From NCBI RefSeq assembly GCF_031582905.1, contig NZ_CP133990.1, positions 186,001-250,000 of the forward strand: a stretch of 64,000 nucleotides of DNA, read 5' to 3'. Positions 35,978 through 46,408 of the stretch are shown in pieces (the stretch's first letter is position 1; the number at the start of each line of letters is the position of its first letter). Both the position numbers and the translations under genes were made by a program. Source of the stretch: Pengzhenrongella sp031582905 (GTDB lineage: Bacteria > Actinomycetota > Actinomycetes > Actinomycetales > Cellulomonadaceae). The notes beneath the pieces were generated by a model, which ran no database searches, had not been told where the DNA came from, and saw only the letters and a list, made by a program, of their open reading frames with translations.

Positions 35978-36336
35978 GTGAATCCCTTCGTCCCCATCCT
36001 GGTCCTCATGGCCGTCGCGGCCGTGCTCGCGCTCGGCGGCGTCGCGTCGAGCGTGCTCATCGGACCCAAGCGGTACAACCAGGCGAAGCTCGAGGCGTAC
36101 GAGTGCGGCATCGAGCCGACGCCGCAGGCCACCGGGGTGGCCGGTTCCCGATCAAGTACTACCTCGTCGCGATGACCTTCATCATCTTCGACATCGAGGT
36201 GGTCTTCCTCTACCCGTGGGCCGTCGCGTTCAGCGAGGTCGCCCTGTACGGGCTCGTCGCGATGATGGCGTTCCTCCTGCTGATCACGGTGCCGTTCGTG
36301 TACGAGTGGCGCCGCGGCGGGTTCGAGTGGGACTGA
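35978..36336 (+). CDS. nuoA: NADH-quinone oxidoreductase subunit A (one frame break)
   Basis: 119 residues after repair, three membrane segments, conserved YECGIEP and FDIEVVFLYPWA. Membrane-arm subunit near the quinone site. The frame breaks at the G4 run 36134-36137; one added G gives ATGGGRFPIKYYLVA. GTG 35978 follows AAGGAG. First nuo gene, 20 bp behind the reductase gene. Confidence 0.94.
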
Positions 36337-36355
36337 CAGGACGGAGCGTTTCCTG

Positions 36356-36907
36356 ATGGGCATCGAAGAGGCGCCGTCCGGCTTCCTGCTGACGACGGTC
36401 GAGAACCTCGCGGGGTACTTCCGCAAGGGGTCGCTGTGGCCGGTCACGTTCGGCCTGGCGTGCTGCGCGATCGAGATGATGGCGACCGGCACGTCCCGGT
36501 ACGACATCTCACGGTTCGGCATGGAGGTCTTCCGCGCGTCGCCGCGCCAGGCGGACCTCATGATCGTGGCCGGCCGGGTGAGCCAGAAGATGGCGCCTGT
36601 CGTCCGGCAGGTCTACGACCAGATGCCCGAGCCCAAGTGGGTCCTGTCGATGGGCGTGTGCGCGTCGTCGGGTGGGATGTTCAACAACTACGCGATCGTC
36701 CAAGGCGTCGACCACATCGTCCCGGTCGACATCTACCTGCCCGGCTGCCCGCCCCGCCCGGAGATGCTGCTCAACGCGATCCTCGCGCTGCACGACCAGA
36801 TCCAGGCCGAGCCGCTCGGCGTGAACCGGCACGAGGCGGCCCGCGCCGCCGAGGCCGCCGCGCTCGCCGCCACCCCGACCGCCCACCAGAAGGGGCTGCT
36901 GCGATGA
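36356..36907 (+). CDS. nuoB: NADH-quinone oxidoreductase subunit B
   Basis: 183 residues; carries cluster N2, next to the quinone. Ligands are in FGLACCAIEMM (two adjacent Cys), SMGVCASSGG and YLPGCPPRPE. A short Ala-rich tail follows the conserved domain. Overlaps nuoC by four bases. Confidence 0.96.
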   Translation: MGIEEAPSGFLLTTVENLAGYFRKGSLWPVTFGLACCAIEMMATGTSRYDISRFGMEVFRASPRQADLMIVAGRVSQKMAPVVRQVYDQMPEPKWVLSMGVCASSGGMFNNYAIVQGVDHIVPVDIYLPGCPPRPEMLLNAILALHDQIQAEPLGVNRHEAARAAEAAALAATPTAHQKGLLR

Positions 36908-37749
36908 CGACCGGACCGGAGGACAAGGGTCCGCTGGACGCCGTCGCGGCCCCCGCGCAGACGCCCCCGGCGCAGACCCGGGTCGACGCCTCGCCCGTGG
37001 AGTCCGACGCCGTCGTGCACACCGACGTCGAGCAGGCACAGCAGGAGCACACCCCGACCGGCCCCGACCAGGGCGGCCGGGCGCCGATCGACGTCGTCGA
37101 CGTCCGGCGCGGCATGTTCGGCGCGGCCGACGGCGGCGACACCTCCGGCTACGGCGGGCTGGTCCGCACGATCACGATGCCCGGCGCGAGCGAGCGCCCG
37201 TACGGCGGGTGGTTCGACGAGGCCGTCGACGTCCTCGCCGAGGTGCTCGGCGAGGGCGACGGCCCCGGCTTCGACGCCGCCGTCGAGAAGGTCGTCGTCG
37301 ACCGTGGTGAGCTCACCCTGTACGTGACCCCCGCCCACCTCGTCGCGGTGTGCCGGGCGCTGCGCGACGACCAGGACCTGCGCTTCGAGCTCAGCATGGG
37401 CGTCTCCGGGGTGCACTACCCCCACGAGACCGGGCGCGAGCTGCACGCCGTGATGCACCTCGTCTCCGTCACGCACTCCCGGCGCCTGCGCCTGGAGGTC
37501 GCGGTGCCGGACGCCCACCCCCACGTGCCGTCCACGACGTCGGTGTACCCGACGAACGACTGGCACGAGCGCGAGACCTGGGACTTCTTCGGGATCGTCT
37601 TCGACGGTCACCCCGCCCTGGCCCGCATCGAGATGCCCGACGACTGGCCCGGGCACCCGCAGCGCAAGGACTACCCGCTCGGCGGCATCCCGGTGGAGTA
37701 CAAGGGCGCCACCGTGCCGCCGGCGGACCAGCGAAGGACGTACAGCTGA
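36904..37749 (+). CDS. nuoC: NADH-quinone oxidoreductase subunit C
   Basis: 281 residues of the peripheral arm, with the family signature ERETWDFFGIVFDGHP and LPDDW-like EMPDDWPGHPQRKDYPLGG near the C-terminus. The first 85 residues are an acidic, Pro/Gln-rich extension absent from short NuoC proteins. ATGA overlap with nuoB; stop shares a base with the nuoD start. Confidence 0.95.
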   Translation: MTTGPEDKGPLDAVAAPAQTPPAQTRVDASPVESDAVVHTDVEQAQQEHTPTGPDQGGRAPIDVVDVRRGMFGAADGGDTSGYGGLVRTITMPGASERPYGGWFDEAVDVLAEVLGEGDGPGFDAAVEKVVVDRGELTLYVTPAHLVAVCRALRDDQDLRFELSMGVSGVHYPHETGRELHAVMHLVSVTHSRRLRLEVAVPDAHPHVPSTTSVYPTNDWHERETWDFFGIVFDGHPALARIEMPDDWPGHPQRKDYPLGGIPVEYKGATVPPADQRRTYS

Positions 37750-39131
37750 TGGCCACCTCCCACGCACGCACGGCCGGGACCGGCGGTGCCACGCGCGCCC
37801 CCCACGCCACGAAGGGCTTCGACGACGGCGCCGGCGGCGCCCCCACGTTCGAGGCGTCCGGCGGCGACTGGTCGCAGATCGCCGAGGAGGCCGCGCGCCT
37901 GGGCGAGGAGCGCATCGTCGTCAACATGGGCCCCCAGCACCCGTCCACGCACGGCGTGCTGCGGCTCATGCTCGAGATCGACGGCGAGACCGTCACCGAG
38001 GCCCGGGCCGGGATCGGCTACCTGCACACGGGCATCGAGAAGAACATGGAGTTCCGCACCTGGACGCAGGGCGTGACCTTCTGCACCCGCATGGACTACC
38101 TGGCGCCGCTCTTCCAGGAGACCGCGTTCTGCCTCGGCGTGGAGAAGCTGCTCGGCATCACCGACGACGTCCCGGAGCGGGCCACCGTCATCCGCGTGCT
38201 CATGATGGAGCTCAACCGGATCTCGTCCCACCTCGTGTGCCTGGCCACCGGCGGCAACGAGCTCGGCGCGACGACGATCATGATCCTCGGCTTCACCGCG
38301 CGCGAGGAGATCCTCAAGGTCCTCGAGCTCGTCACCGGGCTGCGGATGAACCACGCCTACATCCGGCCCGGCGGCGTCGTGCAGGACATCCCGCCGGGTG
38401 CGCTGGAGAGCGTGCGCGAGGCGCTCGTCCTGGTCCGCGACTACATGAGCCAGCTCGAGGACCTCATGCTGGCCAACCCGATCTTCAAGGCGCGGCTGGT
38501 CGACGTCGGGCACCTGAGCCTGTCGGCGTGCATGGCGCTCGGCGTCACCGGGCCCGTGCTGCGCTCGACCGGGCTGCCGTACGACGTGCGCAAGGCCGAG
38601 CCGTACTGCGGGTACGAGACGTACGACTTCGACATCCCGACCTCGACCGACGCCGACGCGTTCTCCCGCATCGTGCTGCGCATCGAGGAGTGCTACCAGT
38701 CCATGCGCATCATCGAGCAGGCCGTCGAGCGGCTGCAGGCGATGGGCCCCGGACCGGTCATGGTCGCGGACAAGAAGATCGCCTGGCCCGCGCAGCTCGC
38801 CATCGGGTCGGACGGCATGGGCAACTCCCTCGACCACATCCGCGAGATCATGGGCACCTCGATGGAGGCGCTCATCCACCACTTCAAGCTGGTGACCGAG
38901 GGCTTCCGGGTCCCGGTCGGCCAGGTGTACCAGTCGGTCGAGGCGCCCCGCGGCGAGCTGCTCGTGCACCTCGTCTCCGACGGCGGCACCCGCCCCTACC
39001 GCGCGCACTTCCGCGACCCGTCGTTCAACAACCTGCAGGCCGTCTCGATGATGTGCGAGGGCGGCCAGGTCGCCGACGTCGTCGTCGCGGTGGCCTCGCT
39101 GGACCCCGTCCTGGGAGGGGTGGACCGCTGA
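37749..39131 (+). CDS. nuoD: NADH-quinone oxidoreductase subunit D
   Basis: 460 residues, the 49-kDa subunit forming the quinone pocket with NuoB. Conserved NMGPQHPSTHGVLRLMLEIDGE, GYLHTGIEKNMEFRTW, the DYLAPLF region and the C-terminal FNNLQAVSMMCEGG; final residues GGVDR give the typical Asp-Arg end. An N-terminal Thr/Gly/Ala-rich extension of about 50 residues precedes the domain. Confidence 0.96.
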   Translation: MATSHARTAGTGGATRAPHATKGFDDGAGGAPTFEASGGDWSQIAEEAARLGEERIVVNMGPQHPSTHGVLRLMLEIDGETVTEARAGIGYLHTGIEKNMEFRTWTQGVTFCTRMDYLAPLFQETAFCLGVEKLLGITDDVPERATVIRVLMMELNRISSHLVCLATGGNELGATTIMILGFTAREEILKVLELVTGLRMNHAYIRPGGVVQDIPPGALESVREALVLVRDYMSQLEDLMLANPIFKARLVDVGHLSLSACMALGVTGPVLRSTGLPYDVRKAEPYCGYETYDFDIPTSTDADAFSRIVLRIEECYQSMRIIEQAVERLQAMGPGPVMVADKKIAWPAQLAIGSDGMGNSLDHIREIMGTSMEALIHHFKLVTEGFRVPVGQVYQSVEAPRGELLVHLVSDGGTRPYRAHFRDPSFNNLQAVSMMCEGGQVADVVVAVASLDPVLGGVDR

Positions 39132-39976
39132 TGGCCGGCTACGACGAGACGACCGAGGCGCGGCTGACCGCGGACGCGCAGGCGATCATCGCCCGCTACC
39201 CGCAGGCGCGCTCCGCGCTGCTGCCGATGCTGCACCTCGTGCAGTCCGAGGACGGCTACGTCAGCCCGGCCGGCATCGCGTTCTGCGCGCGCACCCTGGG
39301 CCTGGCGACCGCCGAGGTCTCCGCGGTCGCGACCTTCTACACGCAGTACAAGCGCCACCCCAACGGCGAGTACACCGTCGGGGTGTGCACGAACACGCTG
39401 TGCGCGGTCATGGGCGGGGACGCGATCTGGGAGGAGCTGTCCACCCACCTCGGCGTCGGCCACGACGAGACCACGCCCGACGGCGCCGTCACCCTCGAGC
39501 GCATCGAGTGCAACGCGGCCTGCGACTACGCCCCGGTCGTGATGGTCAACTGGGAGTTCTTCGACAACCAGACCCCCACGTCGGCCGTGGACACGGTCGA
39601 GCGGCTCCGCGCCGGGCAGCCGGTCGCCCCCACCCGCGGCGCCGACTCGGTCTGCTCGTTCCGGCAGATGTCCCGCGTGCTCGCCGGCTTCCCGGACGGC
39701 CGCGCCGACGAGGGCGTCGGCGCGGGCGTGCCGACCGTCCGCGGGACCGTGCTGGCGCGCGAGCGCGGCTGGAGCGCCCCGGAGTTCGACGTCGTCGCCG
39801 ACGACGCGGCCGGTGCCGGTGGCGGTGTCAGCGACGACGGGCAGCCGCAGTCCAGCGCGGAACGCCCACCGACCACCCCGGCCGACACCGAGTCCGGCCG
39901 CGGGCCCGGCCGCGGACCCGGCCGTGGATCCGGCCGCAAGCCCGGCACGACGACGTCCTCGGACAAGGAGTCCTGA
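39131..39976 (+). CDS. nuoE: NADH-quinone oxidoreductase subunit E
   Basis: 281 residues; binds the [2Fe-2S] cluster N1a with cysteines in VGVCTNTLCAVMGG and ERIECNAACDYAPVVMVNW. About 100 residues after the domain form a Gly/Pro/Arg/Asp-rich tail with GRGPGRGPGRGSGRK repeats. ATG shares bases with the nuoD and nuoF junctions (TGATG). Confidence 0.95.
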   Translation: MAGYDETTEARLTADAQAIIARYPQARSALLPMLHLVQSEDGYVSPAGIAFCARTLGLATAEVSAVATFYTQYKRHPNGEYTVGVCTNTLCAVMGGDAIWEELSTHLGVGHDETTPDGAVTLERIECNAACDYAPVVMVNWEFFDNQTPTSAVDTVERLRAGQPVAPTRGADSVCSFRQMSRVLAGFPDGRADEGVGAGVPTVRGTVLARERGWSAPEFDVVADDAAGAGGGVSDDGQPQSSAERPPTTPADTESGRGPGRGPGRGSGRKPGTTTSSDKES

Positions 39977-41325
39977 TGGCCGCGACCACCCCGCTCGCGC
40001 CCGTGATCAGCGCCCACTGGGACGCGGAGCGCTCCTGGACGCTGGCGACCTACGAGGCCCACGGCGGCTACGCCGGGCTGCGCAAGGCGCTCGCCCTGGA
40101 GCCCGCCGACGTCGTGACGACGGTCAAGGACTCCGGCCTGCGCGGCCGCGGCGGCGCCGGCTTCCCGACCGGGATGAAGTGGGGCTTCCTGCCCGCACCG
40201 GACGGCGGTCCCCGCTACCTCGTCGTCAACGCCGACGAGTCCGAGCCGGGGACCTGCAAGGACACCCCGCTGATGATGGCGTCGCCGCAGGCGCTCATCG
40301 AGGGCTCGATCATCACGTCGTACGCGATCGGCTGCCGGCAGGCCTTCATCTACGTGCGCGGGGAGATCCTGCACGTGTACCGCCGGCTGCTGCGTGCGGT
40401 CGAGGAGGCATATGCGGCGGGCTACCTGGGCACCGACATCCTCGGCAGCGGGTACGACCTCGACATCACCGTGCACGCGGGCGCCGGGGCGTACATCTGC
40501 GGCGAGGAGACGGCGCTGCTCGACTCGCTCGAGGGCCTGCGCGGGCAGCCGCGGCTCAAGCCGCCGTTCCCCGCGGTCGCCGGCCTGTACGCGCGTCCGA
40601 CCGTCGTCAACAACGTCGAGTCGATCGCGTCGGTGCCCGGCATCCTGCGGGGCGGCTCGGACTGGTTCCGGTCGATGGGCACCGAGAAGTCCGCCGGGCA
40701 CGGGTTGTTCTCGCTGTCCGGCCACGTGGAGCGGCCCGGCCAGTACGAGGCCCCGCTCGGGGTCACGCTGCGCGAGCTGCTCGACCTCGCCGGGGGCGTC
40801 CGCGCGGGTCACGAGCTCAAGTTCTGGACGCCGGGCGGCTCGTCGACCCCCATCTTCACCGCCGAGCACCTCGACGTGCCGCTGGACTACGAGTCCGTCG
40901 GTGCGGCCGGCTCGATGCTCGGCACCCGCGCGCTGCAGATCTTCGACGAGACGACGTCGGTGGTCCGCGCGGTCACGCGGTGGACCGAGTTCTACGCGCA
41001 CGAGTCCTGCGGCAAGTGCACGCCGTGCCGCGAGGGCACGTTCTGGCTCAAGCAGGTGCTGCGCCGGCTCGAGGCCGGGCAGGGCACGCCGGACGACATC
41101 GACCTGCTGCTCGACACGTGCGAGAACATCCTCGGCCGCGCGTTCTGCGCGCTCGGGGACGGCGCGACGTCCCCGATCACCTCGGCCATCCAGTACTTCC
41201 GCGAGGAGTTCGAGGCCGGCACGCACACCCCGGCGTCGGTGCTGTTCCCGCCGGAGCGGTCCTCGCTCTTCCCCTACACGCCCCGGACGAGGGACCACCA
41301 CCTGGCAGGGACGGTGCACGCATGA
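39976..41325 (+). CDS. nuoF: NADH-quinone oxidoreductase subunit F
   Basis: 449 residues; NADH oxidation site. FMN/NADH loop GLRGRGGAGFPTGMKWGF, NADESEPGTCKD, the GAGAYICGEETALLDSLEG motif and the N3 [4Fe-4S] ligands in ESCGKCTPCREGT with a last Cys in LGRAFCALGD. Full length and intact. Confidence 0.97.
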   Translation: MAATTPLAPVISAHWDAERSWTLATYEAHGGYAGLRKALALEPADVVTTVKDSGLRGRGGAGFPTGMKWGFLPAPDGGPRYLVVNADESEPGTCKDTPLMMASPQALIEGSIITSYAIGCRQAFIYVRGEILHVYRRLLRAVEEAYAAGYLGTDILGSGYDLDITVHAGAGAYICGEETALLDSLEGLRGQPRLKPPFPAVAGLYARPTVVNNVESIASVPGILRGGSDWFRSMGTEKSAGHGLFSLSGHVERPGQYEAPLGVTLRELLDLAGGVRAGHELKFWTPGGSSTPIFTAEHLDVPLDYESVGAAGSMLGTRALQIFDETTSVVRAVTRWTEFYAHESCGKCTPCREGTFWLKQVLRRLEAGQGTPDDIDLLLDTCENILGRAFCALGDGATSPITSAIQYFREEFEAGTHTPASVLFPPERSSLFPYTPRTRDHHLAGTVHA

Positions 41326-44181
41326 CCGCGACGACGACGCCGAAGACGAAGCCGGGGGCCGGGGGCGCGATCGCCGCCCAGCCACCGAAGGCCGACGAGG
41401 TGACGTTCACCATCGACGAGCTCGAGGTCACGGTGCCCAAGGGCACCCTGGTCATCCGGGCGGCCGAAGGGGTCGGCATCCAGATCCCGCGGTTCTGCGA
41501 CCACCCGCTGCTCGCGCCCGTGGGCGCGTGCCGGCAGTGCCTCGTCGAGGTCTCCACACCGGACCGCGAGGGCAACCTCAAGCCCATGCCGAAGCCGCAG
41601 GCGTCCTGCACGCTCGAGGCCACGAAGGGCATGGTGGTGCGCACCCAGCGGACCTCCGCCGTCGCCGACAAGGCGCAGCACGGCATCATGGAGATGCTGC
41701 TCATCAACCACCCGCTGGACTGCCCGGTCTGCGACAAGGGTGGGGAGTGCCCCCTGCAGAACCAGGCGATGAGCAACGGCCGCGCCACCAGCCGGTTCGT
41801 CGACGTCAAGCGGACGTTCCCCAAGCCGATCGCGATCTCCACCGAGATCCTGCTCGACCGCGAGCGCTGCGTGCTGTGCCAGCGGTGCACCCGCTTCTCC
41901 AGCGAGATCGCCGGGGACCCGTTCATCGACCTGCAGCAGCGCGGTGCCGCGCAGCAGATCGGGACCTTCTCGCCCGAGGTGCTCGGGTTCACCGGCGACC
42001 TCCCCGCCGCCGGCTCCGACGTGCCCGCGGGCGCGGGTGCCGACGGGGCAGGGGCCGGGGCCGGGTACACGCCGACCGGCGACGCGCCCCGCGGTCCGGC
42101 GCTGGCCGACGAGTCGGGGCGGCCGTTCGCCTCCTACTTCTCCGGCAACACCATCCAGATCTGCCCGGTCGGTGCGCTGACCGGTGCCGCGTACCGGTTC
42201 CGGGCGCGGCCGTTCGACCTCGTCTCGACCCCCGGCGTCTCCGAGCACGACGCGAGCGGCTCGGCGATCCGGGTCGACCACCGCCGCGGCGTCGTGCTGC
42301 GGCGCCTGGCCGGCGAGGACCCGGTGGTCAACGAGGAGTGGATCACCGACAAGGACCGCTTCGCCTTCACCTGGCAGTCCGCGCCGGACCGCATCACGAC
42401 CCCGCTCGTGCGCGATGAGGCGTCCGGCGAGCTGGTCCCGACGTCCTGGGCCGAGGCGCTCGAGATCGCCGCCGACGGGCTCACCGCCGCCGCCCGCGCC
42501 TCCGGGGTCGGGGTGCTGCCCGGGGACGGCTGACCCTCGAGGACGCCTACGCCTACGCCAAGTTCGCCCGCGTCGCCCTCGGCACCAACGACGTCGACCT
42601 GCGCGCTCGACCGCACTCCGACGAGGAGGAGGCGTTCCTCGCCGCGCACGTCGCGGGCGCCGGGCTCGGCGTCACCTTCGCCGACCTGGAGACCGCGCCG
42701 ACGGTCCTGCTCGTCGGCCTGGAGGCCGAGGAGGAGGCCGGGATCACGTTCCTGCGGCTGCGCAAGGGAGTGCTCGCCGGACGCACCCACGTCTTCGCGG
42801 TCGCACCCCTGGCCAGCCGCGGGCTGGAGCGGCTGGACGGCACCCTCGTCCCGGCCGCGCCCGGCACGGAGGCCGAGGTGCTCGACGCGCTGGGCGCCCT
42901 CACCGACGGCCAGGCCGACGACACCGACCCCGCCACGGGCGGACCGCTCCGCGCGACCGCGGACGCCCTCGCCGGCGGCGACGCGATCGTGCTCGTCGGG
43001 GAGCGGCTCGGGGCGGTCCCCGGTGGGCTGTCCGCCGCGCTGCGCCTCGCGGCCCGGACCGGCGCGCGGCTCGCCTGGATCCCGCGCCGCGCCGGGGAGC
43101 GGGGCGGCGTCGAGGCCGGTGCGCTGCCGTCCCTGCTGCCCGGTGGCCGCCCGGTCGCCGACCCCGGTGCCCGGGTCGACATCGCGGCGCTCTGGGACGT
43201 CGAGCACGTCCCGTCCGCACCGGGCCGCAGCACCGCGGGGATCCTGCGGGCCGCGCACGACGGCTCGCTCGCGGGTCTCGTCGTCGGCGGCGTGGACCCG
43301 GCCGACCTGCCGGACCCCGCCCTCGCGCTCGCCGCCGTCGAGCGGGCCGGGTTCGTCGTATCCCTCGAGGTGCGCCGCTCCGCGGTGACCGAGCGGGCCG
43401 ACGTCGTCCTGCCGGTCGCGCCGCCGTCGGAGAAGCCCGGGACCTTCCTCAACTGGGAGGGCCGGCCGCGCCCGTTCCCGCAGGCGCTCGCGTCGACCGC
43501 GATGTCCGACCACCGCGTGCTCGACGCGCTCGCGGACGCGATGGGCGCCGACCTGGGCCTGCGGACGCTGGACGCCGTGCACGCCGAGATCGACGGGCTC
43601 GGCCCGTGGGAGGGGTCACGCACGCCCGCCCCCGCGGTCCCCGGTGCGGACCCGGTCCCGGTCGGCCCCGGCCAGGCGGTCCTCGCGACCTGGCACACCA
43701 TGCTCGACGCCGGCCGCCTCCAGGACGGCGAGGCGTTCCTCGCCGGCACCGCCAAGCGCGCCGTCGCACGGCTGTCCGCGACCACCGCGGCCGAGGTCGG
43801 TGTCGCCGACGGCGCACCGGTGCAGGTGTCGACCGCGGCGGGCGCCGTCGTCGTGCCGGTCGCGGTGACCGACATGCCCGACCACGTCGTGTGGCTGCCG
43901 ACCAACTCGACCGGCTGCGCGGTGCGGGCGACCCTGCGGGCCACCGCGGGCTCGCACGTGCACCTGTCACCCGCCGGGGTCGGCGTCGCCGCACCGGCCG
44001 GCGGGACGCCGGCCACCGGTGACCCGGACCGCGGGTGGGGGTCGCCGACGTCGGCGGCACGCATGCCGAGCACCACGGGCAGGAGACGTCCGGGCACGAG
44101 CCGTTCGAGCAGCGCGGCCACGCCGCGTGGGACGGCAAGGGTCTGGCCGGCACCACCGACACCACGGAGGCGGGGGCATGA
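41322..44181 (+). CDS. nuoG: NADH-quinone oxidoreductase subunit G (two frame breaks)
   Basis: About 953 residues after repair. N-terminal ferredoxin domain (RFCDHPLLAPVGACRQCLVEV), the His/Cys ligands in INHPLDCPVCDKGGECPLQNQ, the [4Fe-4S] motif ERCVLCQRCTRF and ICPVGALT, then a molybdopterin-oxidoreductase-like domain without cofactor. Breaks: the G4 run 42522-42525 (one added G gives LPGGRLTLEDAYAYAKF) and the G5 run 44037-44041 (one added G gives RGWGVADVGG and an end at TGA 44179-44181, overlapping nuoH). A Gly/Ala insert follows the third cluster motif. Confidence 0.93.
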
Positions 44182-45572
44182 GCGGGCTGGCGTCCGGTGC
44201 GCTCGTCGCGGCGACGGTCGACCCGTCGATCGCGGCCGACTTCAGCGAGGACACGATCTGGGTCTGGCTGATCAAGGCCGTCGCGATCCTCGTGTTCCTG
44301 CTCACCAGCGTGCTCATCGCGATCTGGTTCGAGCGCAAGGTCGTCGCCCGGATGCAGATCCGGCCCGGGCCGAACGTGCACGGGCCGTTCGGCCTGCTGC
44401 AGTCCCTCGCGGACGCGATGAAGCTCCTGCTCAAGGAGGACATCACCGTCAAGGCGGCGGACAAGCTCGTCTACATCCTCGCGCCGATGATCTCGGTGTT
44501 CTGCGCGCTGCTGACGTTCGCCGTGATCCCGTTCGGCCCCGCCGTCACGGTCCTCGGCGTCACCACCCCGCTGCAGCTCACCGACCTGCCGGTCGCGGCG
44601 CTCTACGTGCTCGCGTGCGCGGCCGTCGGCGTCTACGGGATCGTGCTCGGCGGCTGGTCATCGGGCTCGACCTACCCGCTGCTCGGGTCAGTCCGGTCCA
44701 CGGCGCAGGTCATCTCCTACGAGCTCGCGATGGGCCTGTCCCTGGTGAGCGTGTTCATCATGGCCGGCTCGATGTCGACGTCGCAGATCGTCGCGTCCCA
44801 GGAGACGCTCTGGTGGGCCCTGCCCCTGCTGCCCGCATTCGTCATCTACGTCATCTCGATGATCGGCGAGACGAACCGGCTGCCGTTCGACCTTCCCGAG
44901 GCGGAGGGCGAGCTCGTCTCGGGGTACATGACCGAGTACTCGTCGATGAAGTTCGCGTGGTTCTTCCTCGCGGAGTACATCAACATGATCAACGTCTCCG
45001 CGATCGCGACGACGCTGTTCATGGGCGGCTGGCGCGCACCGTGGCCGCTGTCGGCGATCAACGACGGGATGCTCAACACCGGCTGGTGGCCGGTGCTGTG
45101 GTTCCTGGCCAAGATGTGGCTGTTCATGTTCCTGTTCGTCTGGGTCCGCGGCACCCTGCTGCGCCTGCGCTACGACCAGTTCATGAAGTTCGGCTGGAAG
45201 GTCCTCATCCCCGCGGCGCTCGCCTGGGTCGTCCTGGTCGCCGTCGTCCAGGGCATCCGGCAGTTCAGCACCGTCGACCTCACCACGCTCCTCGTGGGGC
45301 TGGGGGTCGCGGTCGTGCTGTTCGTGGCGGCCTCCTTCTTCATCCCGACCAAGCCCGAGCCCGAGCCCCCGGCACCACCGACCGGCGAGTTCGACCCGTT
45401 CGCCGGCGGCTACCCGGTGCCCCCGCTGCCCGGGCAGCAGCTGCCGCCCTCACCGCGCCGGCGCACCGCGTCGCGCGCCGCCGTGGGCGCGGCGTCGCCC
45501 GGTGCGCAGTCGGGCACCGCGACGACCACCGCCCCCGAGCACGACCCCGACCCGGAGGTGACCCGTGGCTGA
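44178..45572 (+). CDS. nuoH: NADH-quinone oxidoreductase subunit H
   Basis: 464 residues, about eight or nine membrane segments; forms the quinone entry. Conserved FERKVVARMQIRPGPNVHGPFGLLQSLADAMKL-type region at about residue 50, SYELAMGLSLV, GETNRLPFDLPEAEGELVSGYMTEYSS and the RYDQFMKFGWKVLIP end. A Pro/Arg/Ala-rich tail of about 70 residues follows. nuoI begins inside its last codons. Confidence 0.96.
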   Translation: MSGLASGALVAATVDPSIAADFSEDTIWVWLIKAVAILVFLLTSVLIAIWFERKVVARMQIRPGPNVHGPFGLLQSLADAMKLLLKEDITVKAADKLVYILAPMISVFCALLTFAVIPFGPAVTVLGVTTPLQLTDLPVAALYVLACAAVGVYGIVLGGWSSGSTYPLLGSVRSTAQVISYELAMGLSLVSVFIMAGSMSTSQIVASQETLWWALPLLPAFVIYVISMIGETNRLPFDLPEAEGELVSGYMTEYSSMKFAWFFLAEYINMINVSAIATTLFMGGWRAPWPLSAINDGMLNTGWWPVLWFLAKMWLFMFLFVWVRGTLLRLRYDQFMKFGWKVLIPAALAWVVLVAVVQGIRQFSTVDLTTLLVGLGVAVVLFVAASFFIPTKPEPEPPAPPTGEFDPFAGGYPVPPLPGQQLPPSPRRRTASRAAVGAASPGAQSGTATTTAPEHDPDPEVTRG

Positions 45573-46408
45573 CACCCGCGACCCCCAGCCCGCCGACGAC
45601 GCCGCCGCGACCGGCGCCGTCGCCCCCGGGGGCGGCGAGGCGGCGAGGTGGGCGAGGCGCAGCCCGCTCCGCAGCCGTACCAGCCGCTCATCGAGCCCAA
45701 GAAGGGGATCGGCGAGCTGCTCGCCCCGGTCGCCGGCTTCGGGGTCACGTTCGCCTCGATGTTCAAGCCGACGGTCACCGAGCAGTACCCGTACGAGAAG
45801 GTGCCGCCCAAGCCGCGGTACCACGGACGCCACCAGCTCAACCGGTACGCCGACGGGCTCGAGAAGTGCATCGGCTGCGAGCTGTGCGCGTGGGCCTGCC
45901 CGGCCGACGCGATCTACGTCGAGGGCGCCGACAACGCCCCCGACGCCCAGTACTCGCCGGGGAGCGGTACGGCCGCGTCTACCAGATCAACTACCTGCGG
46001 TGCATCTTCTGCGGGCTGTGCATCGAGGCGTGCCCGACGCGCGCGCTGACCATGACGAACGAGTACGAGCTCGCCGGGCCGACCCGCGAGGGGCTGATCT
46101 GGGAGAAGGAGGACCTGCTCGCGCCGCTGCGCTCCGGGCAGCTCGCCGCCCCGCACCCCATGGTCGAGGGCACCACGGACACCGAGTACTACCGCGGGGA
46201 GATCACCGGCCCGACGCCGCAGCAGGCGGACTGGGTGCGCGAGCACCGGCCGGACGACGCGAGCGCGGCCGGCGTCGCCGCCGGGTCGGCCGTGGGTGAC
46301 CCCGGTGAGCGGACCGGTCAGCCGCACGCCCACGGGTCGACCGCCGCGGCCGCCGCGTCCGCCGCGACCGGCGCCGCACGCGCCGGCGCGCGGGAGACCG
46401 ACCGGTGA
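45565..46408 (+). CDS. nuoI: NADH-quinone oxidoreductase subunit I (two frame breaks)
   Basis: About 281 residues after repair; holds two [4Fe-4S] clusters, with cysteine motifs LEKCIGCELCAWACPADAI and LRCIFCGLCIEACPTRAL. Breaks: within 45623-45650, most simply at the C5/G5 run, joining the N-terminal part to GEAQPAPQPYQPLIEPKKG; and at the G4 run 45959-45962, one added G giving YSPGERYGRVYQINYLRC between the two motifs. GTG 45565 follows GGAGG; an in-frame GTG at 45648 would avoid the first break. Long Ala/Thr-rich C-terminal tail. Confidence 0.93.

Noticed and set aside
45648..46049. Starting nuoI at the in-frame GTG 45648 to avoid one frame break
   Set aside because: GTG 45565 has a good GGAGG and overlaps the nuoH stop as the other nuo genes do. 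The second break would remain in any case.
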